Below, in pieces: positions 53,855 to 62,415 of a stretch of DNA of 64,000 bases. The notes under the pieces are model-generated. The model made no database searches, was not told the DNA's origin, and was given only the letters and a program-made list of their open reading frames with translations. How positions within the stretch are numbered: the first letter of the stretch is position 1; each line of letters opens with the position of its first letter. The stretch spans positions 820,130 through 884,129 of the forward strand of contig NZ_LN831279.1 of NCBI RefSeq assembly GCF_900069005.2, given 5' to 3'. The stretch comes from Paenibacillus sp. GM2 (GTDB lineage: Bacteria > Bacillota > Bacilli > Paenibacillales > Paenibacillaceae). A program made the translations under genes and the position numbers.

Positions 53855-54070
53855 ATGATCACAGATGAGCAGCTGAATGAGTATCGGTTGTCCGGGCAGA
53901 AGGTGCGCGTGGTGAGGGATGCGCTTCCTGAGAACGATGTTAGAGGAATTATTGTTGCCTGGGATGAGACCCATGTATTGGTCCGCAGGCCGAACCGAAA
54001 TGTGGTCAAGCTGGACCGTAATTATTTGATTCAATCCGCTAAAGATCCTCGGCCTTCGTTCGAGGAATAA
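53855..54070 (+). CDS. Small hypothetical protein, possible SH3-like fold
   Basis: The product is 71 residues. Alternating hydrophobic strands (QKVRVVRDALPENDVRGIIV then HVLVRRPNRNVVKLD) suggest a small beta-barrel of the KOW/Sm type, but the family is not recognised. The best ribosome-binding text (GAGGGGAGTG) is 14 bases before ATG 53855, longer than ideal. It is followed by a perfect terminator. Confidence 0.6.
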   Translation: MITDEQLNEYRLSGQKVRVVRDALPENDVRGIIVAWDETHVLVRRPNRNVVKLDRNYLIQSAKDPRPSFEE

Positions 54071-54085
54071 AGAGCTGATCCTAAG

Positions 54086-54135
54086 ACAACTATCCCGGAT
54101 GAAAGGCGAACGCGACCTGTATCCGGGATAGTTGT
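54086..54135. terminator. Bidirectional terminator
   Basis: A perfect 15-bp stem ACAACTATCCCGGAT / ATCCGGGATAGTTGT between convergent small genes. Confidence 0.82.
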
Positions 54136-54158
54136 ATTTGCATGTAAGGGAACTGGAA

Positions 54159-54572
54159 TCAGGACTCCGCAGCAGCGCGTCGATTTGGCTGCAGGCGGCT
54201 TCTCTTGGGAGCATCTCCCCCCAGGTAGGCCCGCATGCGGGAATTGATCTCATGGCGCAACCCAGACCATAATATCCTCATCTCTCCGCGATATCCACGA
54301 CAGGTGTAATCGGCCCAGATTCCATTCTCGTCCTGCCGGATCTGGTACAGTTTAATCTTACGTTTATTGAATTCAGTCTGTATCTCGGATAATACGAGGG
54401 CAGCTCGTTGTTCTCCGCCATGGATCATCTCTACATAGATCTCAGGACTCTTCAATACACCGCTCTGTTCAATAATTCTTGCGTCCCGTTGGAATACATG
54501 GCGCACGAACTTTAACAGCAGAGCGCTCTTGATCAAGGCTAGCTCCTCTTCTAATATGCCGGGTACGGCCAT
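54159..54572 (-). CDS. Hypothetical protein, unknown family
   Basis: The product is 137 residues. It starts at ATG 54572 (AVPGILEEELALIKSALL), with AAGGTG seven bases upstream; a GTG at 54581 is less likely. The C-terminus is strongly basic (PKRSRLQPNRRAAAE). The central VEMIHGGEQRAALVLSEI and NGIWADYTCRGYRGEM segments suggest a small alpha/beta fold. I do not recognise it. It marks the conserved side of the tRNA-Leu junction. Confidence 0.65.
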   Translation of the reverse strand: MAVPGILEEELALIKSALLLKFVRHVFQRDARIIEQSGVLKSPEIYVEMIHGGEQRAALVLSEIQTEFNKRKIKLYQIRQDENGIWADYTCRGYRGEMRILWSGLRHEINSRMRAYLGGDAPKRSRLQPNRRAAAES

Positions 54573-54824
54573 ATAAAACACCTTCTTTTTAAATGGGAAC
54601 TTATGTTCTTATTATATCCAAAAGAATAAGAAATAACAATGGAATTTCCAAGCAGAGGACAGAAGGCGGTAATCACACAAAATGTGAAAATATTCGACGA
54701 ATTGAAGCGGAATCAAGTGATTAGGCGCTAACGTAAAAAAAATATTGACTCCATAATTTGGCCGTGATATTATATATCTTGTCGCTGCGGAACACCAAGT
54801 GATCTGCAAGAGACATTACAATAT

Positions 54825-54908
<84 letters not shown>

Positions 54909-54922
54909 TTATTATTACAAAG

Positions 54923-54966
54923 AATAAGCTCCTGAATTTGTCCTTGCGACGATTCAGGAGCTTATT
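54923..54966 (+). terminator. Terminator after tRNA-Leu
   Basis: A perfect 15-bp stem AATAAGCTCCTGAAT / ATTCAGGAGCTTATT. Confidence 0.85.
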
Positions 54967-54982
54967 TGCATAATTGGGATTT

Positions 54983-55290
54983 TTAGGTGTTGCTCATGAC
55001 CTGTGCAGACGAAACTTTTGAACTGTAATCCAGATGTGCATAGATGTTTGCCGTCGTGGAATAACGGCTATGTCCTGGCTATGATTGAATCTCTTTCAGA
55101 CTCACATCGTTGGCCAGTAACAGGCTCGCACAACTTTGACGAAGATCATGGAAGCGAATATCCTCAGCCCATGCTTCTTGAGGACAAGTGGAAAGTGCTG
55201 TGTGATATATCCAGGCTTGATTCGGTCACCTAGCTTGTTTACGTAGATGTATTCCTTATACTTGTATTGGTATGAGTCCTTGAATAAGGC
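54983..55290 (-). pseudogene. Degraded tyrosine recombinase (integrase) C-terminus
   Basis: Read on the minus strand, the text gives KEYIYVNKLGDRIKPGY, then after one missing base IRFHDLRQSCASLLLAND, VSLKEIQS-stop-PGHSRYSTT and ANIYAHLDYSSKVSS before TAA. This is the catalytic end of a phage/ICE integrase: HxLR box, LGH box (Trp and Leu positions ruined by TAG and a CTG-to-CCA type change) and the nucleophile Tyr in NIYAHL. One frameshift and one nonsense codon show that it is dead. It begins 75 bases from tRNA-Leu, where such an enzyme would have integrated. Confidence 0.82.
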
Positions 55291-55404
55291 ACGATTTTTT
55301 TGCTGTTCCTTTCAAAGTCGTATTTGGCTTCGTTCTACGGATTTCGGCGAAGCGAAATTGGCTTTATTGGTTTTAAAATCTTGTTTTTTTGTAGGAGGGT
55401 GCTA

Positions 55405-56328
55405 TTGACCATGAATCTATTTAAAGAAGAAATCGGAAACTGGCAAGACTGGAGCAATATCTCTCAGTCATTATTCGCTTTTTCTGCTCTTACTAATTTC
55501 ATATTCCAAAAAGAAAACCTGCCGCCCGCAAAACTCGAAAACCTGCCACCGGCAACGAATGCTGTTTTCAAATCTGGTGATTTTGTTATAAAAATATTTG
55601 TTCCGTGTGAAGGAGGAATGGATCAGGCAACGGAAATACAGACAGAACAGTTTTCCATGCAGCGGGCAAATCAGCTCGGTATTCACTCCCCTAAACTGAT
55701 AGCACATGGTTTGGTGGAGGATAAATACCGCTTTGCTTACATGATCATGGAATATGTTCATGGGACTGCATTCGGCGAAGCTGTGAACAGCATGGCACAC
55801 ATTGAAAAATTTGAAGCAGCACAGCAACTTCGCAAAATCACGAATATCATGAACACCCCATGCCCACGGTTCAATGACATTGATATCATTGCCAATGAAG
55901 ATCGTTCTGAAAGGTGGAGAATATATCCCGATGACTTTAGGTCGGAAAGACTTATTTACATCACCTCTCAAGATTTCGGCGAGAAAGTATATATTCACGG
56001 CGATCTAAACAGCAACAACGTCATCATAGCTGATGACGGTAAACTCTGTATTATTGACTTTGCAGATGCAGTTCTTGCGCCTAAGGTTTACGAGGATGCG
56101 TATATTGCAGCCGAACTGTTTAATTTTGATTCTGCACTGCTGCGTGGTTATTTCGGTGATTATTCTAAAGAAGAGCTTGTTGGAATCATTACGGATGGTC
56201 TGCTTATTCACGATTTCGGTGGAGATGTTGTCGGAAAATACCTTGGTAAGCCAGAGGAGTTTCACTGTATTAATGATCTGCGTAAACGTATATATGAAAA
56301 GCTGACAAACGGAACGTCAGGCCAGTAA
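55405..56328 (+). CDS. APH-family phosphotransferase
   Basis: The product is about 307 residues with a kinase-like fold of the aminoglycoside phosphotransferase family. The catalytic loop is YIHGDLNSNNVII and the metal-binding site IIDFADA; the N-lobe has AVFKSGDFVIKIF with the ATP-binding Lys. TTG 55405 has AGGAGGG at good spacing; ATG 55411 is the alternative. Family members phosphorylate antibiotics, choline, homoserine or other small molecules, so resistance is only one possibility. It is intact and lies between a dead integrase and other dead genes. Confidence 0.82.
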   Translation: MTMNLFKEEIGNWQDWSNISQSLFAFSALTNFIFQKENLPPAKLENLPPATNAVFKSGDFVIKIFVPCEGGMDQATEIQTEQFSMQRANQLGIHSPKLIAHGLVEDKYRFAYMIMEYVHGTAFGEAVNSMAHIEKFEAAQQLRKITNIMNTPCPRFNDIDIIANEDRSERWRIYPDDFRSERLIYITSQDFGEKVYIHGDLNSNNVIIADDGKLCIIDFADAVLAPKVYEDAYIAAELFNFDSALLRGYFGDYSKEELVGIITDGLLIHDFGGDVVGKYLGKPEEFHCINDLRKRIYEKLTNGTSGQ

Positions 56329-56531
56329 AAATAGCATGTCCGTTCCGATCACTCTACTCACTTTCAAATTTCGAACAGTGCAGCTTCAGAATGGAAGAAT
56401 TGTTCGGCATTTCAGGCCATTTCTCGTTCCCAGCTCGTGCCAATCCGGCCTTCTTTATTACTTCGGATTATCACTGAACCGATCTTTCGATGCAGCGGAA
56501 CGTCCTTGCGTTTGTTTGCACCCAACAGGTG

Positions 56532-57208
56532 TCATCTACAGGCGTTGTTACACCTTGCTGCACAAGGCCTTTTCCTAATCTTTCGAAATTCAGGTGAATA
56601 ACAGCATTTAATTAGAATATATATGTCCCCCCTTAAAAATTCTACTTTTGAAGATCCATCTTCTGAAAGCGTTAAATAGGCTGTGCCGGAGTTTAGTGTG
56701 ACTTCTTTAATTATGGCTCCTTTTTGGCTAGCACCTGAACCAATGTTGGAGTCTTCTAAATCTCTATCCTTAGTAGTTTATTATCGTTATCGATATAAGA
56801 GAACCGAAATTTCAATAGACTGCGTTGGCTCATCTTCAGATTGTACAAATATTTTAGTAGATGTGAGATGAAACCGTTCTGGAACGGTAAAGTAGGGAGA
56901 GGGAAGGTAATTCTTTTTTCTGCTTCTCCCGTATCAATTGTAATAGAAACTAGATTATCGGGTTTTATAGCCACTGAATTATCGTCAGGTGGGGCTGTTT
57001 TAGCACTTCGCGAACTTTTCTCATCATTCTCGAAAAAGAAAGATATCATTTCTTCGCCGGCCTGCGCAATAGACTGGTATATAGGGGGAAATGCTTTAAC
57101 AATTTCGTTGCGACCGATTAGAAAAAAACAGAATAAGATTGAAGCAGCAATCAAACCTTATCTGACAGCTTGTTTTTTACGCTGCTTTCTTTTTTGTATA
57201 GTGGACAT
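56532..57208 (-). pseudogene. Degraded single-pass membrane protein, probable anti-sigma partner
   Basis: From ATG 57208 the minus strand reads STIQKRKQRKKQAVR, a TAA stop at 57158-57160, and then a membrane helix LIAASILFCFFLIGRN and an outer domain (AIKPDNLVSITIDTGE). After a frame slip near 56760 it continues as DLEDSNIGSGASQKGAII and AYLTLSEDGSSKVEF. The start overlaps the end of a broken sigma-70 gene, the usual layout for an ECF sigma factor and its membrane anti-sigma factor. The family is not certain. Confidence 0.6.
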
Positions 57209-57389
57209 GCGAACTTGAAACTTTCCCAAGCATGATCCGGGTCAAGTTCTAGCTCAGGAAGCCTTGCCGCTGCACCACGGGCGCGGTGCAATTTTGCCGT
57301 ACAATATTCTCAGCAGTATTCATTTCTTCTGCTATTTCCTTGTAAGTTAGTTCCTTTTTCCAATTCAATTCGATTAATCGTCGATAATC
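57151..57389 (-). pseudogene. Degraded sigma-70-family factor, region 4
   Basis: The minus strand gives YRRLIELNWKKELTYKEIA, EEMNTAENIVRQ, then after a one-base loss LHRARGAAARLPELELDPDH and AWESFKFACPLYKKESS before TGA. The LTYKEIAEEMNTAE-RQ-LHRAR text is a classic region 4 helix-turn-helix. The N-terminal regions 2 and 3 are missing and stops precede the fragment. Confidence 0.72.
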
Positions 57390-57480
57390 TGGTTAGTTAT
57401 GAGAACCTTAAACCCTCCTGAAAAATGGTTATAATTTCCACTATACAACTTATACTTCCATTTGAACAGAAACACAGTAA

Positions 57481-57636
57481 ATGAATGTTGACACTGATTG
57501 GGTAAAATTAACCTATGGTCGTAAAAAATTAAACGAATTCGACCGGCATCAAGATCAGATCTTCATTTTCGCGAACCAGACGGGAAATAAGGGAATTATT
57601 CTAGAGGGTTTTATGGGACTAGATATATCAAAATGA
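57481..57636 (+). CDS. Short open frame, doubtful
   Basis: A 51-codon frame starts at ATG 57481 and ends at 57636 with protein-like composition (VKLTYGRKKLNEFDRHQDQI, then NQTGNKGIILEGFMG). There is no ribosome-binding site, although a TATAAT lies about 55 bases upstream. It may be a remnant of a longer gene or chance. Confidence 0.3.
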   Translation: MNVDTDWVKLTYGRKKLNEFDRHQDQIFIFANQTGNKGIILEGFMGLDISK

Positions 57637-57670
57637 AAAAGAGTGCAGATATTAGAGTCTACACTCTCTA
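57636..57670 (-). terminator. Minus-strand terminator
   Basis: GAGTGTAGAC / TCTGCACTC stem followed by TTTTTC on the minus strand, about 60 bases after the AraC remnant; it presumably belonged to that gene. Confidence 0.65.
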
Positions 57671-57728
57671 GAAGACTGTATTGATTCGAACATACTCGTT
57701 TGCTTGTTCATTGGAACGTATTTTTCCT

Positions 57729-57857
57729 TTAAATGCTTGGCATCCGTTCGGGAGGAGCACCGAACATACGGTTATATTCACGACTGAATTGGGAGGCACC
57801 TTCATATCCTACACGCAATGCGATGTCCGCTGATTCTGGAAGTTGTTCAACGTGCGC
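57729..57857 (-). pseudogene. AraC-family regulator remnant (C-terminal HTH)
   Basis: The minus strand reads AHVEQLPESADIALRVGYEG and ASQFSREYNRMFGAPPERM before TAA, the second helix-turn-helix of AraC proteins. A shifted frame just before it gives LLDEIMR, so a short deletion also occurred. The N-terminal part is absent. Confidence 0.75.
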
Positions 57858-57939
57858 ATGATTTCGTCCAACAAACCTATCGAATCACACTATCAAAACC
57901 AAAAACCGACAACGCAACGTTGATTGTTCTTACTCTATT

Positions 57940-59118
57940 TTAATCTGTAAGAGAAGTAGGGGTCGCATTTGTCGCTCGACCGGCCTTAAATCCGGAAGCG
58001 AGCAGCAGGACCAAAAATCCCACGGACACGCCCCACAAAACGAGGGCGTTCGAGCCGACTGCGTCCAGTCCGCCGAAATACATCACTTCCCGCAGCCCTC
58101 CTGCCGCGAACCGTAGTGGCGTCCACGAATAGATCCAATCTCGCGTCGTCTGTGACAAGAACTCCGGAGCCATGTTCAGCAGCGGCACGGAGAAGAACAT
58201 CAGCAATACGAGCAGCGGTATAGCCGGGAATCCGATCCAATTCAGCAAGGAAGATTGCAACAAGAAGAACGCCGATCCGGCCAACCATAAGAACAACCAA
58301 ATCTCTCCCGCGTTTGCCAGTTCCATGCCGTACCACGACGAAGCCATCCATATGGTGAAACCCGATGCCATGCCGACAATCGAAAATCCCCCAATAGCTT
58401 GCAGCGCGCTAACTGTCCATCTCCTTGAACCCGCGGCGACCGCCTTCTGGCTAGCCAAGAACAAGACTACTCCGGTCACCAGGCTGCCAATCCACATGAT
58501 CTGGGTCAACAAACCCGGCGCATTCCCCGATGCATTATTTACCCCCGGCGAATGCACGACTTCCTCCTGAACGTTCACCGGTGTCATTAAAGTTTTAGCC
58601 GTTTCAATCGGAATTTGCTCCGTTTGCTGCCCGATCTGCCCAAGCAGCTGCTGCAACAGTTCCCCGCTGATCATTTTCATCGCTTGCCCCATTGCCTGTC
58701 TTACGACCATCGAGGCTTGGGGGTTCATACCCTCGTTGGCGATGATTTTCACATTAGGGTGAATCGGCGAGTGAGTTGCTAACGAGAGTAAACCGTTGCT
58801 CAGATCCGCCGGAATCACCATCGCTCCGTAATATTCGCGCTTATCCAGTCCTTCCCGAGCTTTTTCCTCGGAATCCACGATATGCCAGATGAACGGCATT
58901 GCCGGGTTCGACACCAACTTTTCCCGGATCATTTCTCCTATCGTAAACGTTCCTCCAGTCGATAGCTCCGCCGGTTGGTCAAGGACAACGAGGGCCACCG
59001 GGAGCTCCTTTGGCTTCGATCCAATCACCGATCCCATCATCGCTACCCCGAATACGGTCAACACGATCAGGACGAGCGCCATTCCCAGCCACATCATTTT
59101 TTGTGTCAGCATTTTCAT
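57940..59118 (-). CDS. YhgE/Pip-like ABC-2-type membrane protein
   Basis: The product is 392 residues. One helix near residues 8-30 is followed by a large outer domain (about 35-215) and five or six helices to the end, the plan of ABC-2/YhgE-Pip permeases. Segments ALVVLDQPAELSTGG and YYGAMVIPADLS are typical of the outer domain. No ATPase gene is adjacent. ATG 59118 has AGAGGATC and GAGGAGC upstream. A strong dyad 28 bases before the start suggests control by the nearby TetR protein. The substrate is unknown. Confidence 0.78.
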   Translation of the reverse strand: MKMLTQKMMWLGMALVLIVLTVFGVAMMGSVIGSKPKELPVALVVLDQPAELSTGGTFTIGEMIREKLVSNPAMPFIWHIVDSEEKAREGLDKREYYGAMVIPADLSNGLLSLATHSPIHPNVKIIANEGMNPQASMVVRQAMGQAMKMISGELLQQLLGQIGQQTEQIPIETAKTLMTPVNVQEEVVHSPGVNNASGNAPGLLTQIMWIGSLVTGVVLFLASQKAVAAGSRRWTVSALQAIGGFSIVGMASGFTIWMASSWYGMELANAGEIWLFLWLAGSAFFLLQSSLLNWIGFPAIPLLVLLMFFSVPLLNMAPEFLSQTTRDWIYSWTPLRFAAGGLREVMYFGGLDAVGSNALVLWGVSVGFLVLLLASGFKAGRATNATPTSLTD

Positions 59119-59145
59119 GATCCTCTGCTCCTCGTCTCTTTATAA

Positions 59146-59178
59146 TGAATATATTGTTGATTATCAACCCAATGTTCA
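59146..59178. promoter_or_regulatory. Candidate TetR operator upstream of the YhgE-like gene
   Basis: A 33-bp dyad centred on GTTGATTATCAAC, with outer TGAA/TTCA arms. One arm (TGAACATTGGGTTGAT) agrees at 12 of 16 positions with an arm of the palindrome at 60184-60220. Confidence 0.55.
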
Positions 59179-59313
59179 TGTGTGAAAGGTTCACCATATA
59201 ATATGGCTGCACCACCGGTCACTTAATTGCAATGAACAAAAATAGCGTTGCTGCTGCAACGCCTCTGTATCCATTTGATTACAAAATTTATCACTCAAGT
59301 ACAATCGTGAAGC

Positions 59314-59351
59314 GAAAGACATCACCGTAATTAAATTTGGAGATGTCTTTC
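59314..59351. terminator. Terminator hairpin after the SnoaL-like gene
   Basis: GAAAGACATC...GATGTCTTTC stem about 25 bases after the minus-strand gene. Confidence 0.65.
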
Positions 59352-59373
59352 TTGCGATTCAGCTACACAAACT

Positions 59374-60153
59374 TCAAAATCTACTGTTCGAATTTTTTCG
59401 TTTTTCTGCCGGCAGTATGGCCTCGATTACGTCCCAATGCTCAGCGATCTTTCCATCCTCTACGCGGAACAAATCGTAGAAAGCAGTATATTGACCATCA
59501 AATAGACCTTCACTTACTGTAAGAACAAAATCGCCTTGCCCGATGACTTGATGGACATGAGTATATTGAAACTCAATATTTTTTTCCCTCAGAGCATGCA
59601 AAGCAGCGTGAAGACCAGAAAGGCCGTCTGCAATATGCGGACTATGTTGAATGTAGTTATTTCCATCAAAGTAAGAGGCAAGCAGGTCAGGATTCTTCCC
59701 AAGCAAGATGTTCTCAACATAGCTTTTGACAAACACTTTGTTGGCATCCGTCTTGTTGATATCCTTAATCGTAACCGGTCCGTCATTCATCGTATGATTG
59801 TTTAGTGTCTTTTCCTCCATCTCTTGCAAATTGTCCCAATGCTCGACGATTAGTCCATTCTCAAAACGGAAAACATCAAATGCGATTTTAGGGCCGTGAA
59901 AATCATACACAGAATGAAGAGCCACATAATCTCCGTCGACTAAAGTACGCTTAATACTTACCTTTGTACCAATTTCCTTTAAATGATCAAGTGCACCAAT
60001 CATGGCTTCACGACCATCGGGTAAGGCCTGGTTGTGCTGAATATATTGATCTGGATGAACGTAAGCCGTAATCGCTTCGGGGTTGCCGCTCTCAAAACTT
60101 TTCAGTACAGCGACTGCCTTACGAACAAGCTCATTTTGATGGTTGAATGTCAT
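59374..60153 (-). CDS. Double SnoaL/NTF2-like domain protein
   Basis: The product is 259 residues with two tandem cone-shaped SnoaL-like domains, about 5-125 and 135-250. Each repeats the pattern YIQHNQALPDG / YIQHSPHIADG, then VDVFRFENGLIVEHWDN-like / YDLFRVEDGKIAEHWDV text. Members bind small hydrophobic molecules, and some are cyclases or hydrolases. ATG 60153 has AGGAGG upstream. It is divergent from tetR with a large palindrome between them. The function is unknown. Confidence 0.82.
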   Translation of the reverse strand: MTFNHQNELVRKAVAVLKSFESGNPEAITAYVHPDQYIQHNQALPDGREAMIGALDHLKEIGTKVSIKRTLVDGDYVALHSVYDFHGPKIAFDVFRFENGLIVEHWDNLQEMEEKTLNNHTMNDGPVTIKDINKTDANKVFVKSYVENILLGKNPDLLASYFDGNNYIQHSPHIADGLSGLHAALHALREKNIEFQYTHVHQVIGQGDFVLTVSEGLFDGQYTAFYDLFRVEDGKIAEHWDVIEAILPAEKRKNSNSRF

Positions 60154-60183
60154 TGGAATATCCTCCTTAGTTTTTTTGGTCAT

Positions 60184-60220
60184 TAGATAAATAATGAACA
60201 ATATGTTGTTTATTTATCTA
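60184..60220. promoter_or_regulatory. Palindromic TetR operator candidate
   Basis: A 37-bp palindrome pairs at 15 of 18 positions, with 11 perfect outer pairs (TAGATAAATAA / TTATTTATCTA) and an AACA/TGTT core. It lies between the divergent SnoaL-like and TetR genes. Confidence 0.65.
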
Positions 60221-60346
60221 TCGCTCATTATAATAGAGGTTAATATAACGCTCAATATTCAATATTTTTGGTTTTGAAGGATAACAGACAATTCATAAAA
60301 CTTTGTCGCTTAACAATTCTAAATATATTTTAAGGGGAACGAAAAC

Positions 60347-60952
60347 ATGAGCAAGAAAACCGACCTAAGAATACTGCGTACGAAACAATCGATTCGAAAG
60401 GCGTTTTATGAGCTTATTCAGGAAAAAGGATATGAAGCGATAACGATCCAGGATATTGCCGATCAGGCTATGATTAATCGAAACACTTTTTATCTTCACT
60501 ACCAAAATAAGCCTGATTTATTAGATACATGTATGAATGAATTGTTAAGCGAATTAAAGGATGCAGTCGTTCTTTGTCCCATCAGCATGAATCCTTTCAG
60601 TATCTCTATACTCGAGACAGTAATGCAAACTGTGCTGGAGCATATTTCTCTAAATATGACCTTTTACCGCTCGATGTTAATTGAAGAGAATAGAATCTAT
60701 CAGTTTCAATCGAAAATGGAGAATATCATTAAAGATAAATTAATTGAAGGGTGGAAACCTGCTCAGGAAAACTCTCCTTTAGCGATATCCAAGGAATTGC
60801 TGCTCGAATACCTCGGATCGTCTTTCATGGGGATTGTATTTTGGTGGATTAAAAACGATAAACCCCTTCCTGCAGACGAAGTTTCATCTCAGTTTAGTAG
60901 AATCGTTGCCTACGGGCATTTAAGAGCCGCTGGCATCGCCGTCGAGGAATAA
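60347..60952 (+). CDS. TetR-family transcriptional regulator
   Basis: The product is 201 residues. The TetR helix-turn-helix is ITIQDIADQAMINRNTFYLH near residues 30-50; the C-terminal part resembles the TetR_C_8 (DhaS/YxbF) group. ATG 60347 follows AAGGGGA. It is divergent from the SnoaL-like gene and probably represses it, itself and the YhgE-like gene through related dyads. The ligand is unknown. Confidence 0.87.
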   Translation: MSKKTDLRILRTKQSIRKAFYELIQEKGYEAITIQDIADQAMINRNTFYLHYQNKPDLLDTCMNELLSELKDAVVLCPISMNPFSISILETVMQTVLEHISLNMTFYRSMLIEENRIYQFQSKMENIIKDKLIEGWKPAQENSPLAISKELLLEYLGSSFMGIVFWWIKNDKPLPADEVSSQFSRIVAYGHLRAAGIAVEE

Positions 60953-61055
60953 AATTAACGAGGGTAGAAGGAGAGCACAAGTACACTAAGCAGGTATATT
61001 TTTACTGCATAGAAACATTGAAAAGGGGGATGAGCTGCTTCTTTTTGTTCAGCGA

Positions 61056-61359
61056 TTATCGCCCTTCCGCCGTTCCCATAGAGCTGAACTTGTACTCGGG
61101 GATTTCAAAGTGAACGTGCATTCGTTTGGAACCGATCATGAGAGGGCTTGACCGTACGTCTTCACCTCCGGAGCCAGGAAATTCACAACGCTATGAGAGA
61201 TAATCGCAAGGCTAGCTTCCGTGCCCGTTTTTCAACGTTCCGGAGGAAAATAAGGCTTTGGGGTTCATTCGGGTCGATCGTCAAATAAGATTCGTCGCAG
61301 ATAAGGGGCAGGCCACTATGGCTTGTACGACAGGCAGGAGCCAGTGAGCCCAAGCTGTT
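61056..61359 (-). pseudogene. Probable VirB4-type conjugation ATPase remnant
   Basis: Three frames joined by slips read, on the minus strand: SGLPLICDESYLTIDPNEPQ and SLIFLRNVEKRARKL; then ASLAIISHSVVNFLAPEVKT and YGQALS; then HFEIPEYKFSSMGTAEGR. From memory this follows the Walker B to C-terminal region of VirB4/ConE-like ATPases of integrative conjugative elements (DEA-x-LxxDP, VVxFLAPE, KYGQAL, PxYKFLMG). At least two frameshifts make it dead. The rest of the 60953-61447 gap shows no gene. The call needs a profile search. Confidence 0.55.
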
Positions 61360-61447
61360 GAAAAATTAGGTGCTTTTTATAAAGAAAATCTTTAGGTTAA
61401 GGGCAAAGGATGCAAACTTCACAAAAACTACATAGCAATGCATTCTC

Positions 61448-62302
61448 TTATTGAGCACTTGAGAATTGGCGGGAGATGTTTCGGTATTCGGTTGGCGACA
61501 ATCCCCTCTTAGCCGTAAATTGTTTGATAAAGTAGGTGTCATACTCAAATCCGGTAGCACGCGCTATTTCGTTCAAGCCCATACCTGTATGGGTGAGAAG
61601 ATCCCCTGCTACTTTCAATCGGTGTGATAACAAATATCCCATCGCTGTACATCCGCATCTTTCTTGAAACATCTTATTAAGCGACACACGATTCAAGTGT
61701 GCACATTTGGTTAAATTGTCCAATGAGATTTTATCTGCATAGTTTGCATGTATATATTCCAACACTAAATCAACAGGGGATTGTTCGCTTTGGCGGTCCA
61801 AATCCTCAAGCAAGCCTAATATCTGGATAAGATATTTTTTGATTCTGCAGACCCAGTTTGCATCGCTTTGCGCATACACTTCAGTCCCAAGCACAAAAAA
61901 CCACTCAAATAATTGCGGGTAGGCTTTTTCGGTAACAAAAGGTACTCCTCTGCGTGTTGGAATGCTCTGAAAAAGCGAAAGACCTGTCTGTATTTTCAAA
62001 TGGCTAGGAAAGTAGTCTTCTGTTTCAGAAATCGGTAAGGTATTTAGAAAGTCTGGATGATAACTAAATGACTGCGCAGAAGCGTTACGCTTTTCAATTA
62101 TTTGTATCTTATCATTGTCGGACAAACAGAGAATGTCGGGTGCAGTAATCGCTATTGGTCGATCGTTGAGTATCCCGTTGATGCTGCCAGACGTAATAAA
62201 GATTATAGTAAACCGCTCCGGATAGGGAAGGCCATTCAAATCCTCGGCGGCAACAAATTCAATATTTACTATCCTGTCTTTGTGGCGGTCAATTTGCGGC
62301 AT
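61448..62302 (-). CDS. AraC-family transcriptional regulator
   Basis: The product is 284 residues. An N-terminal cupin-like sensing part (about 1-120) precedes the C-terminal double helix-turn-helix (LDNLTKCAHLNRVSLNKMFQ, then GLNEIARATGFEYDTYFIKQF). ATG 62302 has AGGAGAGG upstream. It is divergent from the gap gene and is the natural candidate to control it. Confidence 0.87.
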   Translation of the reverse strand: MPQIDRHKDRIVNIEFVAAEDLNGLPYPERFTIIFITSGSINGILNDRPIAITAPDILCLSDNDKIQIIEKRNASAQSFSYHPDFLNTLPISETEDYFPSHLKIQTGLSLFQSIPTRRGVPFVTEKAYPQLFEWFFVLGTEVYAQSDANWVCRIKKYLIQILGLLEDLDRQSEQSPVDLVLEYIHANYADKISLDNLTKCAHLNRVSLNKMFQERCGCTAMGYLLSHRLKVAGDLLTHTGMGLNEIARATGFEYDTYFIKQFTAKRGLSPTEYRNISRQFSSAQ

Positions 62303-62415
62303 GTTCCTCTCCTGATAATGACAAATAGTATAGTCAATCTCTTCACTTATAACAGTGTATCATAAAGATATGAAGGATATACTGTTAGCTGAGATAAAGA
62401 AAGGTGGTTATTAAT

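Noticed and set aside
55003..55233. Plus-strand 76-residue open frame
   Set aside because: It is antisense to the integrase remnant, whose minus-strand text is clearly protein-like.
56336..56578. Plus-strand 80-residue open frame after the APH-like gene
   Set aside because: It has no ribosome-binding site, and its composition is atypical; the minus strand here is the end of a decayed gene.
61366..61447. Right-hand attachment site matching the tRNA-Leu 3' end
   Set aside because: No copy of GTCCTCTCGACCGCA or a close variant was seen between the VirB4-like remnant and the AraC gene.
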